Positions 14,691-23,900 of a DNA stretch of 64,000 nucleotides are shown here, in pieces (the stretch's first letter is position 1; every line of letters begins with the position of its first letter). Source of the stretch: Anaerolineae bacterium (GTDB lineage: Bacteria > Chloroflexota > Anaerolineae > Aggregatilineales > Phototrophicaceae). The position numbers and the translations under genes were made by a program. Location of the stretch: positions 806,001 through 870,000 of the forward strand of contig JAFLCG010000001.1 in the NCBI GenBank assembly GCA_017303635.1, read 5' to 3'. The notes under the pieces are model-generated. The model was not told where the DNA came from and did not search any database. It saw only the letters and a program-made list of their open reading frames with translations.

Positions 14691-16784
14691 ATGCTCGGTG
14701 GACGCTTACGCGCAGCGCGTCATACGAGGTTTGTCGGGCGGGCAGCGGAAAAGGCTCAGTTTCAGGCGGCGCTCACCGCTTCTGAATTGCCCTACTTTGT
14801 GTTGCACTTGTACGGGCCGGGCGGGGTTGGGAAGACGACGTTACTGCAGGAATTCGCCCTGCTGGCTGAACAAATCGGTGCACCGTCGGCCTATCTGGAT
14901 GTGCGCAATATAGATGCGGCTCCTGAAGCCTTCCTCACAGCATTGGAACGAGCTGCCAATTTGCCATCTGGCCGGACGCTCGGCGAACATCTGGCCGCCT
15001 CTAACCGTTACGTCCTGTTGATTGACACCTATGAAACCCTCGCACCGTTGGATAGCTGGCTGCGCGAAACCTTCCTGCCCGGCTTGCCAGAAACGGTGTT
15101 GGTTGTTCTGGCCGGTCGCAATCCACCCGGCGCTGCCTGGCGCACCGATGTTGGCTGGCAGACTTTGGCCCGCAGCCTGCCGTTGCGGAACCTGGCTCCA
15201 GCGGATAGTGAGGATTACCTCCAGCGGCGTAACATTCCCACCGATCAGATCAACGCCGTCTTGGATTTCACCCATGGGCATCCATTAGCGCTTTCGCTAG
15301 TTGCCGATGCTTTTGCCCAGCGGGGAGAACTGCGCTTTGAACCCGACCAGGTGCCGGATGTCATCCACACGCTGCTCACCCAGTTTGTCCAGAAGGTGCC
15401 CGGCCCCGCCCACCGCGCCGCGCTGGAAGTCTGCCCCTTAGTCCGGATCACCACGGAATCCCTGCTGGAAGAACTGTTGGGCGTGGAAGACGCCCATGAC
15501 CTCTTCAACTGGTTGCAGAGCCTGTCCTTCATGGAGCAGGGCACCGAAGGCCTGTTTCCCCATGATCTGGCGCGGGAGGCCTTGCTGGCAGATCTGCGTT
15601 GGCGCAATCCCGACTGGTATGCCGATCTCCACCGTCGCGCCCGTCAGCACTACATCCGTCGCTTGGGCGAAACCGGTGGATTGACCCAGCAGCGCCTGCT
15701 GACCGATTTGATTTTCCTGCATCGGGATAACCCGGTCGTCAAACCCCTGTATGAGTGGAAGCTCGGCGGACACTTTCTGACCGAACCCATGCGTCCCACC
15801 GATATCACCGCCATTCGGGAAATGGTGACCCGGCACGAGGGCGAAGAGTCCGGTCGCTTAGCCAAGTTCTGGCTCAGCCGCCAACCAGAACAGGCGTTGG
15901 TCATGCGGGAAAGCAGCGGACAGTTGCTGGGATTCTTGTTGCCGCTTGCGTTGGACAAAATCCACCCCGATGACCTCGATACGGATCCAGCCGTTCGCGC
16001 CGCTCGGGTGTACTTAAGCCAGCAGCCGCCCTTGCGTGTTGGCGAGACGGCAACTCTCTTTCGCTTTTGGATGGCTGCCGATACCTATCAATCGGTTTCT
16101 TCGGTACAAAGCCTGATCTTCGTCCACATGATGCGGCACTACATCAGCACACCGGGACTGGCCTACTCCCTCATCCCCTGTGCAGACCCGGATTTCTGGG
16201 CGATGGGCGCAGCGTACACCGAGCAGATTCGTTTGCCACAGGCCGACTATACGATTGAAGGTCGGCGCTACGGTGTCTACGGGCAGAACTGGCGAGCGCT
16301 ACCCCCGGCTGCCTGGTTCGATTTGATGGGCGAGCGCGAGATTGCCCTGTTCACCCCTGGCGCTGCCCCGGCCCCGGTCGAGCAGGTGTTGGTCTTGAGC
16401 GAGGCCGAATTTGCTTCAGCCGTCTTAAGTGCCCTCAAGGACTATACCCGACCGGAAAACCTGCGTGGCCACCCCTTGCTCAGATCCCGCCTGGTCATCG
16501 AGCAAACCGGTCCCGATGCACCAGAACCGGATCGAATTGCGACCTTGCGCTCCTTGATCCGCGCCACTGCCGAGTCGCTTCAGCAGGTGCCGCGCCAGGC
16601 TCGCTTATATCGGCCCCTCTATCACACCTATATTCAGGCTGCGCCCACGCAGGAGCAAGCGGCAGAATTGCTTGACCTCCCGTTCAGCACCTATCGTCGC
16701 CACCTCAAGAGCGGGATCGAGCGCGTGACCAGCCTTCTCTGGTTGCGAGAGATGGGGGGCGATGCCGGATTGGTCGAAAACTGA
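14691..16784 (+). CDS. STAND/NB-ARC-like ATPase with GNAT-like middle and C-terminal helix-turn-helix
   Basis: In this 697-residue protein, the N-terminal FVGRAAEKAQF element and Walker A GPGGVGKTT (42-50), Walker B-like YVLLIDTYE (Asp 112) and later LTQFVQ/winged-helix-like segments (about 225-330) fit a STAND-class P-loop ATPase. Residues about 380-550 resemble an acetyltransferase fold in strand/helix order, but I see no clear acetyl-CoA loop. Residues about 630-690 contain a helix-turn-helix (EQAAELLDLPFSTYRRHL) as in sigma-like or transcriptional activators. A regulator that integrates a signal by ATP-driven switching is inferred. No target is apparent. Confidence 0.75.
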   Translation: MLGGRLRAARHTRFVGRAAEKAQFQAALTASELPYFVLHLYGPGGVGKTTLLQEFALLAEQIGAPSAYLDVRNIDAAPEAFLTALERAANLPSGRTLGEHLAASNRYVLLIDTYETLAPLDSWLRETFLPGLPETVLVVLAGRNPPGAAWRTDVGWQTLARSLPLRNLAPADSEDYLQRRNIPTDQINAVLDFTHGHPLALSLVADAFAQRGELRFEPDQVPDVIHTLLTQFVQKVPGPAHRAALEVCPLVRITTESLLEELLGVEDAHDLFNWLQSLSFMEQGTEGLFPHDLAREALLADLRWRNPDWYADLHRRARQHYIRRLGETGGLTQQRLLTDLIFLHRDNPVVKPLYEWKLGGHFLTEPMRPTDITAIREMVTRHEGEESGRLAKFWLSRQPEQALVMRESSGQLLGFLLPLALDKIHPDDLDTDPAVRAARVYLSQQPPLRVGETATLFRFWMAADTYQSVSSVQSLIFVHMMRHYISTPGLAYSLIPCADPDFWAMGAAYTEQIRLPQADYTIEGRRYGVYGQNWRALPPAAWFDLMGEREIALFTPGAAPAPVEQVLVLSEAEFASAVLSALKDYTRPENLRGHPLLRSRLVIEQTGPDAPEPDRIATLRSLIRATAESLQQVPRQARLYRPLYHTYIQAAPTQEQAAELLDLPFSTYRRHLKSGIERVTSLLWLREMGGDAGLVEN

Positions 16785-16857
16785 GCAGATTTTGAACTGG
16801 TGAGCATCTGGCTTCTCCATAGACTGAGATAAGGCGTAAAGAGTCTTGGAGAATGCG

Positions 16858-17268
16858 ATGACCATCCCACTGTTAATAGCTGACCTGGTCACGGCATGGA
16901 ATACCCATGACGTGGATCACCTCTTGCCGCTTTATGCCCCGGATTACGAAGGCCTGGATGTGGCTCAGAAAGATCCTGATAGAGGGCAAAATGGGGTTCG
17001 CGCCGCCCTTGAGCGCTATTGTCTGGCTTTCCCCGATTTGACCTTCACCCTTGAGAACATCATCACCCAGGAGTCTGATATAGCCCTGTCGTGGTCAGCC
17101 CGAGGGACTCATCAGGGGTACCTGATGCATATCCCGCCAACGGGTCGTTCCATTGCGGTGCAGGGAATGTCCCTTCTCACGCTGCGGAAGGGATTGATCT
17201 GGCGCGGGCATACGATCTGGGATGTGGCTGGCTTGCTGCGCGGCTTGGGTCTGCTGCCGGATTTATAA
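16858..17268 (+). CDS. SnoaL-like (NTF2-fold) protein
   Basis: This 136-residue single-domain protein has the SnoaL/ester-cyclase pattern: LVTAWNTHDVDHLLPLYAPD at the start, GVRAALERYCLAFPDLTFTLE in the middle, and GTHQGYLMHIPPTGRSIAV then WDVAGLLRGLGLLP at the end. Such proteins are small hydrolases, cyclases or binding proteins; the substrate is not deducible. ATG 16858 has GGAGAA five bases upstream. The earlier in-frame TTG at 16846 would include that ribosome site and is rejected. Confidence 0.88.
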   Translation: MTIPLLIADLVTAWNTHDVDHLLPLYAPDYEGLDVAQKDPDRGQNGVRAALERYCLAFPDLTFTLENIITQESDIALSWSARGTHQGYLMHIPPTGRSIAVQGMSLLTLRKGLIWRGHTIWDVAGLLRGLGLLPDL

Positions 17269-17363
17269 GGGTTGAGCAAAAACTGAACAGCGATTGAACT
17301 GTCACTTGAGCTGTAGCTGGTGCGACACTGCTTTGCAGCCACACTTATGAATGGGAGCCGATC

Positions 17364-18122
17364 ATGTCTGCACTTGCTCAGGTCGCCGTACCGAAGTCAG
17401 CCCTTCAGCCGGATGCTGGGACCAGCCTGCGCCCGATACACGTCTTGCTGGGTATTCAATCGCTGGTGGTCATCCTGGTATCGATCAACCGCCTCTCCAG
17501 CCTGACTCAAACCTATGTCGCCGCCAACGAATTTCTCCGTTGGCAGGACCTCATCAATATGCTGCCCCTGCCACTCATCAGCGGGGTTGCCTCCTGGCTG
17601 TTACTGCGCCTGCTGGAACAGCGCGCATCCATCGCAGCGCGGGGGCGGTTGACCCTGAGCATCGTCTTTATGGTAGGCCTTTATCTGCTGGCGGCCAGCT
17701 ACGGCACGCATGAAGTCACCAATTATCTGCATGTGCGCTTCTGCCCACCGGAGGACCTCTCCCGCTTGTGTGAGATTGTCGCCTTTAACGATGATGATTT
17801 CTCCCACTGGGTCTTTTTTGCCGGTTTTGTGCTGATGAACGTGGCACTGTTATGCATGCAGGTGATCGCCCCGCATCAGCGTCAACTCAACCGGGGGGAC
17901 GTGCTCCTCCTGATTCTGAACGGTCTCTTTATCGGTTTGGGTGTGTTCGCCAACCTCGCATTTGAGGAGATTGGTCTTGATCTGTACGTGGTTGCGCTGC
18001 TTGCAGTGCTGGCACTGGGCCTGCTCTGGCGTGTTGGTCGGCAGCCCCTGGTGATCTACTATGTGACGGCTTATGGGCTGGGACTGGTCGGTACTTTGAT
18101 CTATAAGGGGCTTGTATTGTGA
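17364..18122 (+). CDS. Polytopic membrane protein, unknown
   Basis: This 252-residue protein has about six or seven helices (about 25-42, 65-83, 96-113, 148-170, 182-200, 207-222, 230-250). Between helices three and four is a polar loop with GTHEVTNYLHVRFCPPEDLSRLC and FNDDDFSHW, containing histidines, acids and two cysteines that could bind metal or form a disulfide. I do not recognise the family. It is followed by an SRPBCC protein 90 bases later on the same strand. Confidence 0.65.
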   Translation: MSALAQVAVPKSALQPDAGTSLRPIHVLLGIQSLVVILVSINRLSSLTQTYVAANEFLRWQDLINMLPLPLISGVASWLLLRLLEQRASIAARGRLTLSIVFMVGLYLLAASYGTHEVTNYLHVRFCPPEDLSRLCEIVAFNDDDFSHWVFFAGFVLMNVALLCMQVIAPHQRQLNRGDVLLLILNGLFIGLGVFANLAFEEIGLDLYVVALLAVLALGLLWRVGRQPLVIYYVTAYGLGLVGTLIYKGLVL

Positions 18123-18145
18123 GATTGAACCTTCTGGCAATTCTA

Positions 18146-18168
18146 AGGGGCGCACGGTTGCGCATCCG
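18146..18168. repeat. Degenerate copy of the GGGGCGCAC hairpin repeat
   Basis: AGGGGCGCACGGTTGCGCAT matches the start and arms of the hairpin repeat at 53240-53265, with a few differences. It lies between a membrane-protein gene and an SRPBCC gene. Confidence 0.4.
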
Positions 18169-18212
18169 CCTGAATTTCTGTTTCGCTCTTTAATCCGAAA
18201 GGACTGAACAAC

Positions 18213-18773
18213 GTGGCAAGCAATGACTACCATTTCATCACCCACTGGCGTATGAAAAGCACCTGTGAGGAGATCACCGAAATTTTGGGCAACGGGCCGG
18301 ATCTGGTCCGCTGGTGGCCTTCAGTCTATTTGCGGGTCGATGTTCTCAAGCCCGGTGCCGCCGATGGCCTGGGCCGCGAGGTCGATCTTTACACAAAAGG
18401 CTGGCTGCCCTATACCTTGCGCTGGCAGTTCCGGGTGACGGAGCTTCGCAGTCCGCATGGGCTGACTCTGGAAGCTTCCGGGGACTTTGTTGGAAGGGGA
18501 ATATGGACTTTCCAGCAGGATGGCGACTACGTGAATATCACCTACGACTGGAAGGTTCAGGCCGGCAAACCCCTCTTACGGAACTTGTCGTGGTTGATGA
18601 AACCCATCTTTTCCGCCAATCATCACTGGGCCATGCAGATGGGGGAGATCAGTCTGCAGCTCGAATTGGATCGCCGCCACGCCCGCACTCCACCCGAACG
18701 GGCAGCGGTTCCGCCCCCGCCGGCACCGCGATTCTGGGGTCGGAATCTACAGCGATCTGAGCAAAAAGGTTAA
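18213..18773 (+). CDS. SRPBCC-family (START-like) protein
   Basis: In this 186-residue protein, the helix-grip fold is suggested by FITHWRMKSTCEEITEIL, the central strands around LRWQFRVTELRSPHGLTLE and GIWTFQQDGDYVNITYDW, and the long C-terminal helix IFSANHHWAMQMGEISLQLEL. Members bind hydrophobic ligands or act as cyclases or hydrolases; the ligand is unknown. Start is GTG 18213 with AAAGGA upstream. The C-terminal 30 residues are proline-rich and probably disordered. Confidence 0.82.
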   Translation: MASNDYHFITHWRMKSTCEEITEILGNGPDLVRWWPSVYLRVDVLKPGAADGLGREVDLYTKGWLPYTLRWQFRVTELRSPHGLTLEASGDFVGRGIWTFQQDGDYVNITYDWKVQAGKPLLRNLSWLMKPIFSANHHWAMQMGEISLQLELDRRHARTPPERAAVPPPPAPRFWGRNLQRSEQKG

Positions 18774-18845
18774 CCCAACCTTGCAGAACACAGGGTGAAA
18801 ACCGATGTAAACTGTTCATGGTGATTGTTGACGGACGAGATAACC

Positions 18846-20294
18846 ATGACCACGGACACCCTGCCTTCGCTCAAGTTACCTACTGCTGCTGCTTCGGCTT
18901 CCCAGTCTCGTGCCGAGCGTTTGTGGGAGCTGTTGACTGCACCTCATCCCTCAATTGCTCAGGCCAATGACCGTCGACAGGCGCGTTTGGCTGCTGTAGT
19001 GATTTTGGGCATCCTGGGCATGTTTGCTCTGGAATTAGTCTTTGTGCCGAGCCAGCCGGGTTATGGGCCGATGGCCGTGCCGATCCTGCTGACCTGCGCG
19101 GGCTTGCTGCTGGCTTATGGCATCGTACGTGCCCGTTATGTCACCATTGGTGCTGTTTTTGCCATCAGCTTTGGTGCGCTTTCAGTGGTGGGGCAGGTGA
19201 TTGCCATCCCCCCCGAACTGCAAACCACTTCGACCCTGGCCTCATCACTTCAGTGGTTGGTATTGCCGCTGGTGGTGGGTGGCTTGGTGTTGACCCCTCA
19301 GACGGGTATGCTGGTCGCGGTTGTGAGTATCATCGGTATCCTGTTCTGGGAATGGTTGACGCCTCAGGATTATTCGACTATCGTCACCGGGGGCGCCATT
19401 GGTTTCACAGCGACCATTGCGGTGGTGCTGATCTTCGTGCGCTACGTGCAGGAACGTTATCTCGTGCGCCCTCAATTGCAGGAATTGGAGCTGGCTGCAC
19501 GTCTCTTGGAGCGCAAGAATATCGATCTGGAGCGGGCCAATCGCGAAATGCGGGATTTTGCTTATATCGTCGCCCATGATCTGCGTGCGCCTTTGGTCAA
19601 TCTGAATGGCTTTGTCAATGAGGCTGAATTTGCCTTTTACGAGCTGCAAAGTGCTTTGAACGCCGCCTCCCCCCATTTGGATGAAGCCACGCGGGAGAAA
19701 GCGACGCGGGCTGCTGAACGGGATATGCCCGAGGCGCTGGCCTATCTGCAAACCAACGCCGCCCAGATGCGTTCCCTTATCGATCAGGTATTGAAGATCG
19801 CCCGGGTCGGCAAACAGGAACTGGAGATTCAGCCGGTAGACCTCTATACCACCGTGAAAAAGATCACCACCGCCATGAATCACCAATTGGATGAACGCGG
19901 TGTGGAACTGCACCTTGGTCAATTGCCGACCATTCAGGCAGACTCCAATCTGCTGGAGCAGGTCTTGAACAATCTGTTGGATAATGCCATCAAATACCTT
20001 GTACCAGGCCGTCCCGCCCGGATTGACGTGTACGCCGAGTCGAAGCCCGGCGAAGCCATCATCCATGTACAGGATAATGGGCGCGGTATTGAAGAAGCCG
20101 ACCATGCTAAGGTCTTTCAATTGTTCCGGCGTGCCCGCAATGTCGATGATGTCCCGGGGGAAGGCTTTGGTCTCCCCTATATCCAATCCATTATTCAACG
20201 GCAGGGCGGACGCATTTGGTTTGAGTCGGTGCCGGACAAAGGGACGACCTTCAGCTTCAGCCTGCCTCAGTCAGAAAAAGGAATGTCCTCATGA
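18846..20294 (+). CDS. Membrane histidine kinase
   Basis: This 482-residue protein has an N-terminal membrane block of about six helices (about 45-200), a coiled linker (LLERKNIDLERANREMR), a HisKA-type domain with VAHDLRAPLVNL (His 244), and HATPase motifs NNLLDNAIKY, QDNGRGIE and GEGFGLPYIQSII. The sequence around the histidine is of the type that follows phytochrome or PAS sensors. ATG 18846 is preferred to an in-frame TTG seven codons upstream, because GGACGAG precedes it. The stop overlaps the following receiver gene (ATGA), so the two are a coupled pair. Confidence 0.93.
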   Translation: MTTDTLPSLKLPTAAASASQSRAERLWELLTAPHPSIAQANDRRQARLAAVVILGILGMFALELVFVPSQPGYGPMAVPILLTCAGLLLAYGIVRARYVTIGAVFAISFGALSVVGQVIAIPPELQTTSTLASSLQWLVLPLVVGGLVLTPQTGMLVAVVSIIGILFWEWLTPQDYSTIVTGGAIGFTATIAVVLIFVRYVQERYLVRPQLQELELAARLLERKNIDLERANREMRDFAYIVAHDLRAPLVNLNGFVNEAEFAFYELQSALNAASPHLDEATREKATRAAERDMPEALAYLQTNAAQMRSLIDQVLKIARVGKQELEIQPVDLYTTVKKITTAMNHQLDERGVELHLGQLPTIQADSNLLEQVLNNLLDNAIKYLVPGRPARIDVYAESKPGEAIIHVQDNGRGIEEADHAKVFQLFRRARNVDDVPGEGFGLPYIQSIIQRQGGRIWFESVPDKGTTFSFSLPQSEKGMSS

Positions 20295-20791
20295 CTTTAC
20301 CTGTAGTGCTCATTATCGAAGATAATGAGGGTCACTTTCGCATCATGGAGAAGTCTTTTGAGCGCTTTGGCGTCCTGAATCCCATCCATCAGGCGGTTGA
20401 TGGTCAGCAGGCGCTTGATTATCTGTTGCGGAAGGGTGATTTCGCAGGAACTGCTTTACCTGACTTGTTGTTACTCATCATTGATCTGAACTTGCCTAAG
20501 GTGACAGGTATTGATGTGCTGCGGGAATTGGTTGGGCATGAACATCTCAACCGTATTCCCCGCATTATTCTGTCAACCTCCGATGAGCCGGAAGACGTGG
20601 CCTCCTGCAAGGAATATGGCTATGCGGCCTACTATGTCAAACCTCCGGACTACATCAAACTGACCAACTACATTAAGGAACTCAATGCCGGGGCGGGTAG
20701 CAGGACTTCATCACTGCCCGGGACTGGGCCGCTCGCGCCGCCTGTTACCCCTTCTGAAGGTGGCACCAAGCCGCTCAAGCCGCGCCTATAA
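20291..20791 (+). CDS. Response regulator receiver, Rcp1-like
   Basis: This 166-residue protein has a full receiver domain (about 1-135) with acidic pair ED near residues 10-11, phospho-acceptor aspartate in LLLLIIDLNLP, serine/threonine in RIILSTSDEP and lysine in AYYVKPPDYI, the longer-loop form typical of phytochrome-associated regulators. A proline/glycine-rich tail of about 30 residues follows. Its start overlaps the kinase stop by four bases. It is the likely phosphoryl acceptor of the kinase. No DNA-binding domain is present. Confidence 0.93.
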   Translation: MTLPVVLIIEDNEGHFRIMEKSFERFGVLNPIHQAVDGQQALDYLLRKGDFAGTALPDLLLLIIDLNLPKVTGIDVLRELVGHEHLNRIPRIILSTSDEPEDVASCKEYGYAAYYVKPPDYIKLTNYIKELNAGAGSRTSSLPGTGPLAPPVTPSEGGTKPLKPRL

Positions 20792-20795
20792 TCAA

Positions 20796-20832
20796 AAACC
20801 GGAACATTTGTTCCGGTTTGGCTCGTCTTTTG
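20796..20832 (+). terminator. Hairpin with GGAACATTTGTTCC core after the receiver gene
   Basis: AAACCGGAAC (20796-20805), loop ATTT and GTTCCGGTTT (20810-20819) form a perfect 10-bp stem just after the receiver stop. A weak T-rich stretch (TTTGGCTCGTCTTTTG) follows. It is the second copy of the core palindrome seen at 215-240 and 53938-53963. It is probably a terminator. Confidence 0.6.
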
Positions 20833-21151
20833 TGTTACGATCTGAATGCTCGGCCAGGTCAAGAAGGGAGCCTCTCAATCGTCAAATCTGAATGTGGATG
20901 GAAGCCCCCGGCTGGTTTTGCAGCCATTGCTGCAACAGTCCCCCGCTTTGACTGCTGCTGGCCGGAGTGGCCGACAGGGCACGATTGATTGTCCATTGCT
21001 CCGTTTCCCACCCAACCACGACAATGGCTGCGATACCATGCGATCCGGTGGAGTTCGCAGACGTTTGAAGGTCTGGCGCACTCCGATGACGACAGGCTGG
21101 GCACAGTGCCGCCGCCGCCGTCGCCGCCGCAATAACTTCCCTCTGCTCGCG
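20833..21151. other. Gap between converging genes; no gene supported
   Basis: About 320 bases lie between the hairpin and the stop of the ABC-2 permease. Frames on both strands are arginine/proline-rich, run into neighbouring genes and have no recognisable domains. The segment GGCCAGGTCAAGAAGGGAGC near 20850 loosely recalls the SRP RNA core but lacks the conserved bases. I see nothing else. Confidence 0.45.
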
Positions 21152-21988
21152 TTATGGACTGGCTCCAAACAACGCCTTTCGGGAAAAAACCCGCAGCGCC
21201 AGCGCCAGCAACCCGAGGTTCACTAGCCAGACCACGAGCCCCAGCCCGAAGATCAGAGACGGGCCAACGTACAGGAGCCCGCTGACTTGCCCCACCATCA
21301 GCAGGACTACCGGGATGACCAGGATGCCCGTGAGCTGGTACGCTTCCATGAAGCTGTTCACCCGTGACGAGATCAGGATCGAGGCAAGCAAGCCCAACAG
21401 TGCGAAAGCAGGGGCCAGCCACAGCATCATCGGCAGCCATGCCGGTGTTGGGAACCAGATCCGTCCCATAATCGGCCAACCGAGCGTATTCAGGACCAGT
21501 GTATACAGCAGAAAACTGCCCCAGGCCACCAGCAGCGCCGGGACGACCGCTGCCAGCAGCTTGCCGAAGAATAAGTCCCGGTCGCTGGCAGGCGTGTAGA
21601 GCAGAGCTTCAATCGTTTTTCGTTCTTTCTCACCGACAAAGCTCTCGGCGCCGATCACGCTGGAGGTCATCAGCGGCATGATGAGGAACATCGGCGCAAA
21701 CATCAGCGCCAGGACGAAATATGCCACCACCTGCGCGCCGTTCATGCCTTGGATCTGGGCGGCCAGGTCTGGCGGCAGGATGCCCATCAGCATCTGCATA
21801 TCATCCATCATATCGGTTCCGGCATTCGGGTCGCTGGCCATCAGGCTCGGCCCACCCACGAGCACGATCCCTGGAATGATGATGCAAAAGATGATCGGCA
21901 GGATCAGCATCGGCGACCACGCCATCCGGTTTTGGCGGACTTCCTGTAAATCTTTCCAGGCGATTGCCCGAATGATACGCCAGTTCAT
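21152..21988 (-). CDS. ABC-2 type transporter permease
   Basis: This 278-residue integral membrane protein has six hydrophobic segments. The first helix is near 27-45, followed by a large loop with the methionine/aspartate-rich stretch MMDDMQMLMGI, then the conserved VGEKERKTIEALLYTP motif (about 119-134) typical of ABC-2/NatB-like permeases. Four further helices follow. It overlaps the ATPase gene by four bases (ATGA) and forms an exporter with it. The substrate is unknown; Na+, drug or lipid export are possibilities. Confidence 0.88.
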   Translation of the reverse strand: MNWRIIRAIAWKDLQEVRQNRMAWSPMLILPIIFCIIIPGIVLVGGPSLMASDPNAGTDMMDDMQMLMGILPPDLAAQIQGMNGAQVVAYFVLALMFAPMFLIMPLMTSSVIGAESFVGEKERKTIEALLYTPASDRDLFFGKLLAAVVPALLVAWGSFLLYTLVLNTLGWPIMGRIWFPTPAWLPMMLWLAPAFALLGLLASILISSRVNSFMEAYQLTGILVIPVVLLMVGQVSGLLYVGPSLIFGLGLVVWLVNLGLLALALRVFSRKALFGASP

Positions 21989-22920
21989 GACTCGCCCTCC
22001 TGCACTTTGAAGTAGATTTCTTCAAGCGAGTATTCACGGGGCAGCACCTTCATGATTTGCCCGCCCGCGTTCACAATCCCGGCAATCAGCGCGGGAATGT
22101 TTTTCGGGGACTCCACTTGCACCGCCAGGTGTTCGCCCGCGACCTGGGTGTTGAGGGCCACGCTCAAACCCTTCACGGCCTGGATCAATTCTGTTGTGGG
22201 GGCAGGATTTAAGGTCACGTCGACCCAGGTGCCTTGCCACAGGTCCCGGGCCAGTTCAGCCGGTGTGCCAAAGGCCAGCAGTTTACCCCGGTTGATGACC
22301 CCGATTCGGCTGCACAGGCGCTGTGCTTCTTCCAGATTATGAGTACACAGCATAATGGTTCGTCCGGATTCGCGGCTGAGCCGGGCGATCAGATCATCCA
22401 CGCTGCGGGCAGCTTCTGGGTCAAGCCCGGACGTCGGTTCATCGAAGAAGAGCAGCTCAGGGTTATGGAGGAGCGCCCTGGCGAGTGCCAACCGCTGCTT
22501 CATGCCTTTGCTGAAGCCGCCGGGCCGATCATGACCACGGGCATCGAGTTCAAAGAAAGTCAGGAGTTGATTGATTCGTGGGCCGAGTTCATTCGCCGGA
22601 ACCCCGTACATGGTTCCGAAGAACCGCAGGTTTTCTATCGCAGGAAGGCGCTCATAAAGGGAGGGGGTTTCGGTCAATACGCCAGTGCGTTTGCGGATGG
22701 CTTCTCCCTGCGTGGCCGCATCCATACCGAACACGGTCGCGGTGCCGCCCGTCGGTTCAAGTAAGCCGTTCAATAGCCGGACGAGAGTCGTTTTGCCTGC
22801 GCCGTTTGGCCCCAGGAGGCCAAACACTTCACCCGGCTCAACCCTGAACGAAACCTGATCGACTGCGGGCCGACCTTTGAAGGTGCGCGTCAGGCTGTCA
22901 ACCTGAATTGTGGGTGTCAT
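21985..22920 (-). CDS. ABC transporter ATP-binding protein
   Basis: This 311-residue protein has Walker A GPNGAGKTT (about 39-47), the Q-loop region around VLTETPSLYERL, signature FSKGMKQRLALARAL, Walker B LLFFDEPTSGLDP and switch histidine in MLCTHNLEEA. The C-terminal extension (about 225-311) is the type found in exporters paired with ABC-2 permeases. I set the start at ATG 22920, preceded by GAGGAG seven bases upstream. An in-frame TTG further upstream would include that site. It is translationally coupled to the permease downstream. Confidence 0.93.
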   Translation of the reverse strand: MTPTIQVDSLTRTFKGRPAVDQVSFRVEPGEVFGLLGPNGAGKTTLVRLLNGLLEPTGGTATVFGMDAATQGEAIRKRTGVLTETPSLYERLPAIENLRFFGTMYGVPANELGPRINQLLTFFELDARGHDRPGGFSKGMKQRLALARALLHNPELLFFDEPTSGLDPEAARSVDDLIARLSRESGRTIMLCTHNLEEAQRLCSRIGVINRGKLLAFGTPAELARDLWQGTWVDVTLNPAPTTELIQAVKGLSVALNTQVAGEHLAVQVESPKNIPALIAGIVNAGGQIMKVLPREYSLEEIYFKVQEGES

Positions 22921-22966
22921 GAGTATGCTCCTCAAGCAGCATCCTCAATTGTACACCCGTCGGAAT

Positions 22967-22989
22967 CAAAAGAGCGCGGTTGCCCGCGC
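22967..22989 (-). terminator. Terminator after pstB
   Basis: Read on the minus strand, GCGCGG, loop GCAA and CCGCGC form a 6-bp GC stem (22974-22989), followed by TCTTTTG (22973-22967). It separates the phosphate uptake genes from the downstream ABC exporter genes. Confidence 0.7.
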
Positions 22990-23049
22990 CCAAATGGTCT
23001 GCAAAACACTGTCAGTTGCAGGGAGAGTCGTATATCCTCCCGCTGCTTT

Positions 23050-23880
23050 TTAACCGAACCGTCCGCTGATGTAATCGGCGGTTTCCTGCTTGGCCGGCCG
23101 CTCGAATAACTGCTGGGTCGGTGCATATTCCGCCAGCACACCCCAGCGGTTCTCTTTGCCCACTTCTGTTTCCTGCTTGCGGATGCTGTAGAAGGCCGTG
23201 TAATCACTGACACGGGTGGCCTGCTGCATGTTATGGGTGACGATGACGATGGTAAAGTTGGCAACCAACTCACGCATCAGTTCTTCGATTTTTTGCGTGG
23301 CAATCGGGTCCAGTGCCGAGCAGGGTTCATCCATCAGGATGACATCCGGTTCCACGGCGATCGTGCGAGCGATACACATACGCTGCTGTTGACCACCGGA
23401 GAGCGCCAGCCCAGACTTGGTGCGGAAGTCGTTCTTCACCTCGTCCCAGATGGCCGCCTGCTTCAGGCTCATCTCGACGATTTCATCCAACATCGCTTTC
23501 GACTTCACGCCCAGCAAGCGGGGTCCGTAGGCGATATTGTCATAAATGCTCTTCGGGAATGGGTTTGGCTTCTGAAAGACCATACCAATTCGGCGGCGAA
23601 CCTCTACCGGATCAACATTCGGGGCATACAGGTTCCTGCCGTGATACAGGATCTCGCCCTCGACCCGTGCACCAGGGATGAGATCATTCATCCGGTTCAG
23701 TCCGCGCAAAACCGTACTCTTGCCGCAGCCCGATGGGCCAATGAAGGCCGTGATCTTGTTCTTGAGGATCGGCAACGACACATCGTCGACTGCCAGCTTT
23801 TCCCCGTAGTACACCTTCATGTGGCTAATCTCGATAGCCGTGGTCTGGGCGACCCCAGTCTGCATTGCAGTAGCAACCAT
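23050..23880 (-). CDS. pstB: Phosphate ABC transporter ATPase PstB
   Basis: This 276-residue cytoplasmic ATPase energises high-affinity phosphate import through PstCA. It has Walker [11 protein letters not shown]-loop [16 protein letters not shown] (the PstB-specific wording), signature [15 protein letters not shown], Walker [14 protein letters not shown] and switch region [11 protein letters not shown]. About 15 extra residues precede the usual start. It is last in the pstCAB order on the minus strand, 20 bases after pstA. A terminator follows. No phoU is present in the window. Confidence 0.97.
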   Translation of the reverse strand: MVATAMQTGVAQTTAIEISHMKVYYGEKLAVDDVSLPILKNKITAFIGPSGCGKSTVLRGLNRMNDLIPGARVEGEILYHGRNLYAPNVDPVEVRRRIGMVFQKPNPFPKSIYDNIAYGPRLLGVKSKAMLDEIVEMSLKQAAIWDEVKNDFRTKSGLALSGGQQQRMCIARTIAVEPDVILMDEPCSALDPIATQKIEELMRELVANFTIVIVTHNMQQATRVSDYTAFYSIRKQETEVGKENRWGVLAEYAPTQQLFERPAKQETADYISGRFG

Positions 23881-23900
23881 GAGAATTCAGTTCCCTTTGT

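Noticed and set aside
19245..20198. A 317-codon frame opposite the second histidine kinase
   Set aside because: It is antisense to a kinase with all catalytic motifs, and no domain is recognisable.
20846..20900. Sequence resembling the SRP RNA core (CCAGGTCAAGAAGGGAGC)
   Set aside because: The conserved CCGGAAGGA-GCAGC core and the symmetric loop bases are absent, and flanking stems are short. An SRP RNA covariance model search would settle it.
20859..21479. A 206-codon minus-strand frame overlapping the ABC-2 permease
   Set aside because: It overlaps a confidently identified permease gene in another frame and has no recognisable domain.
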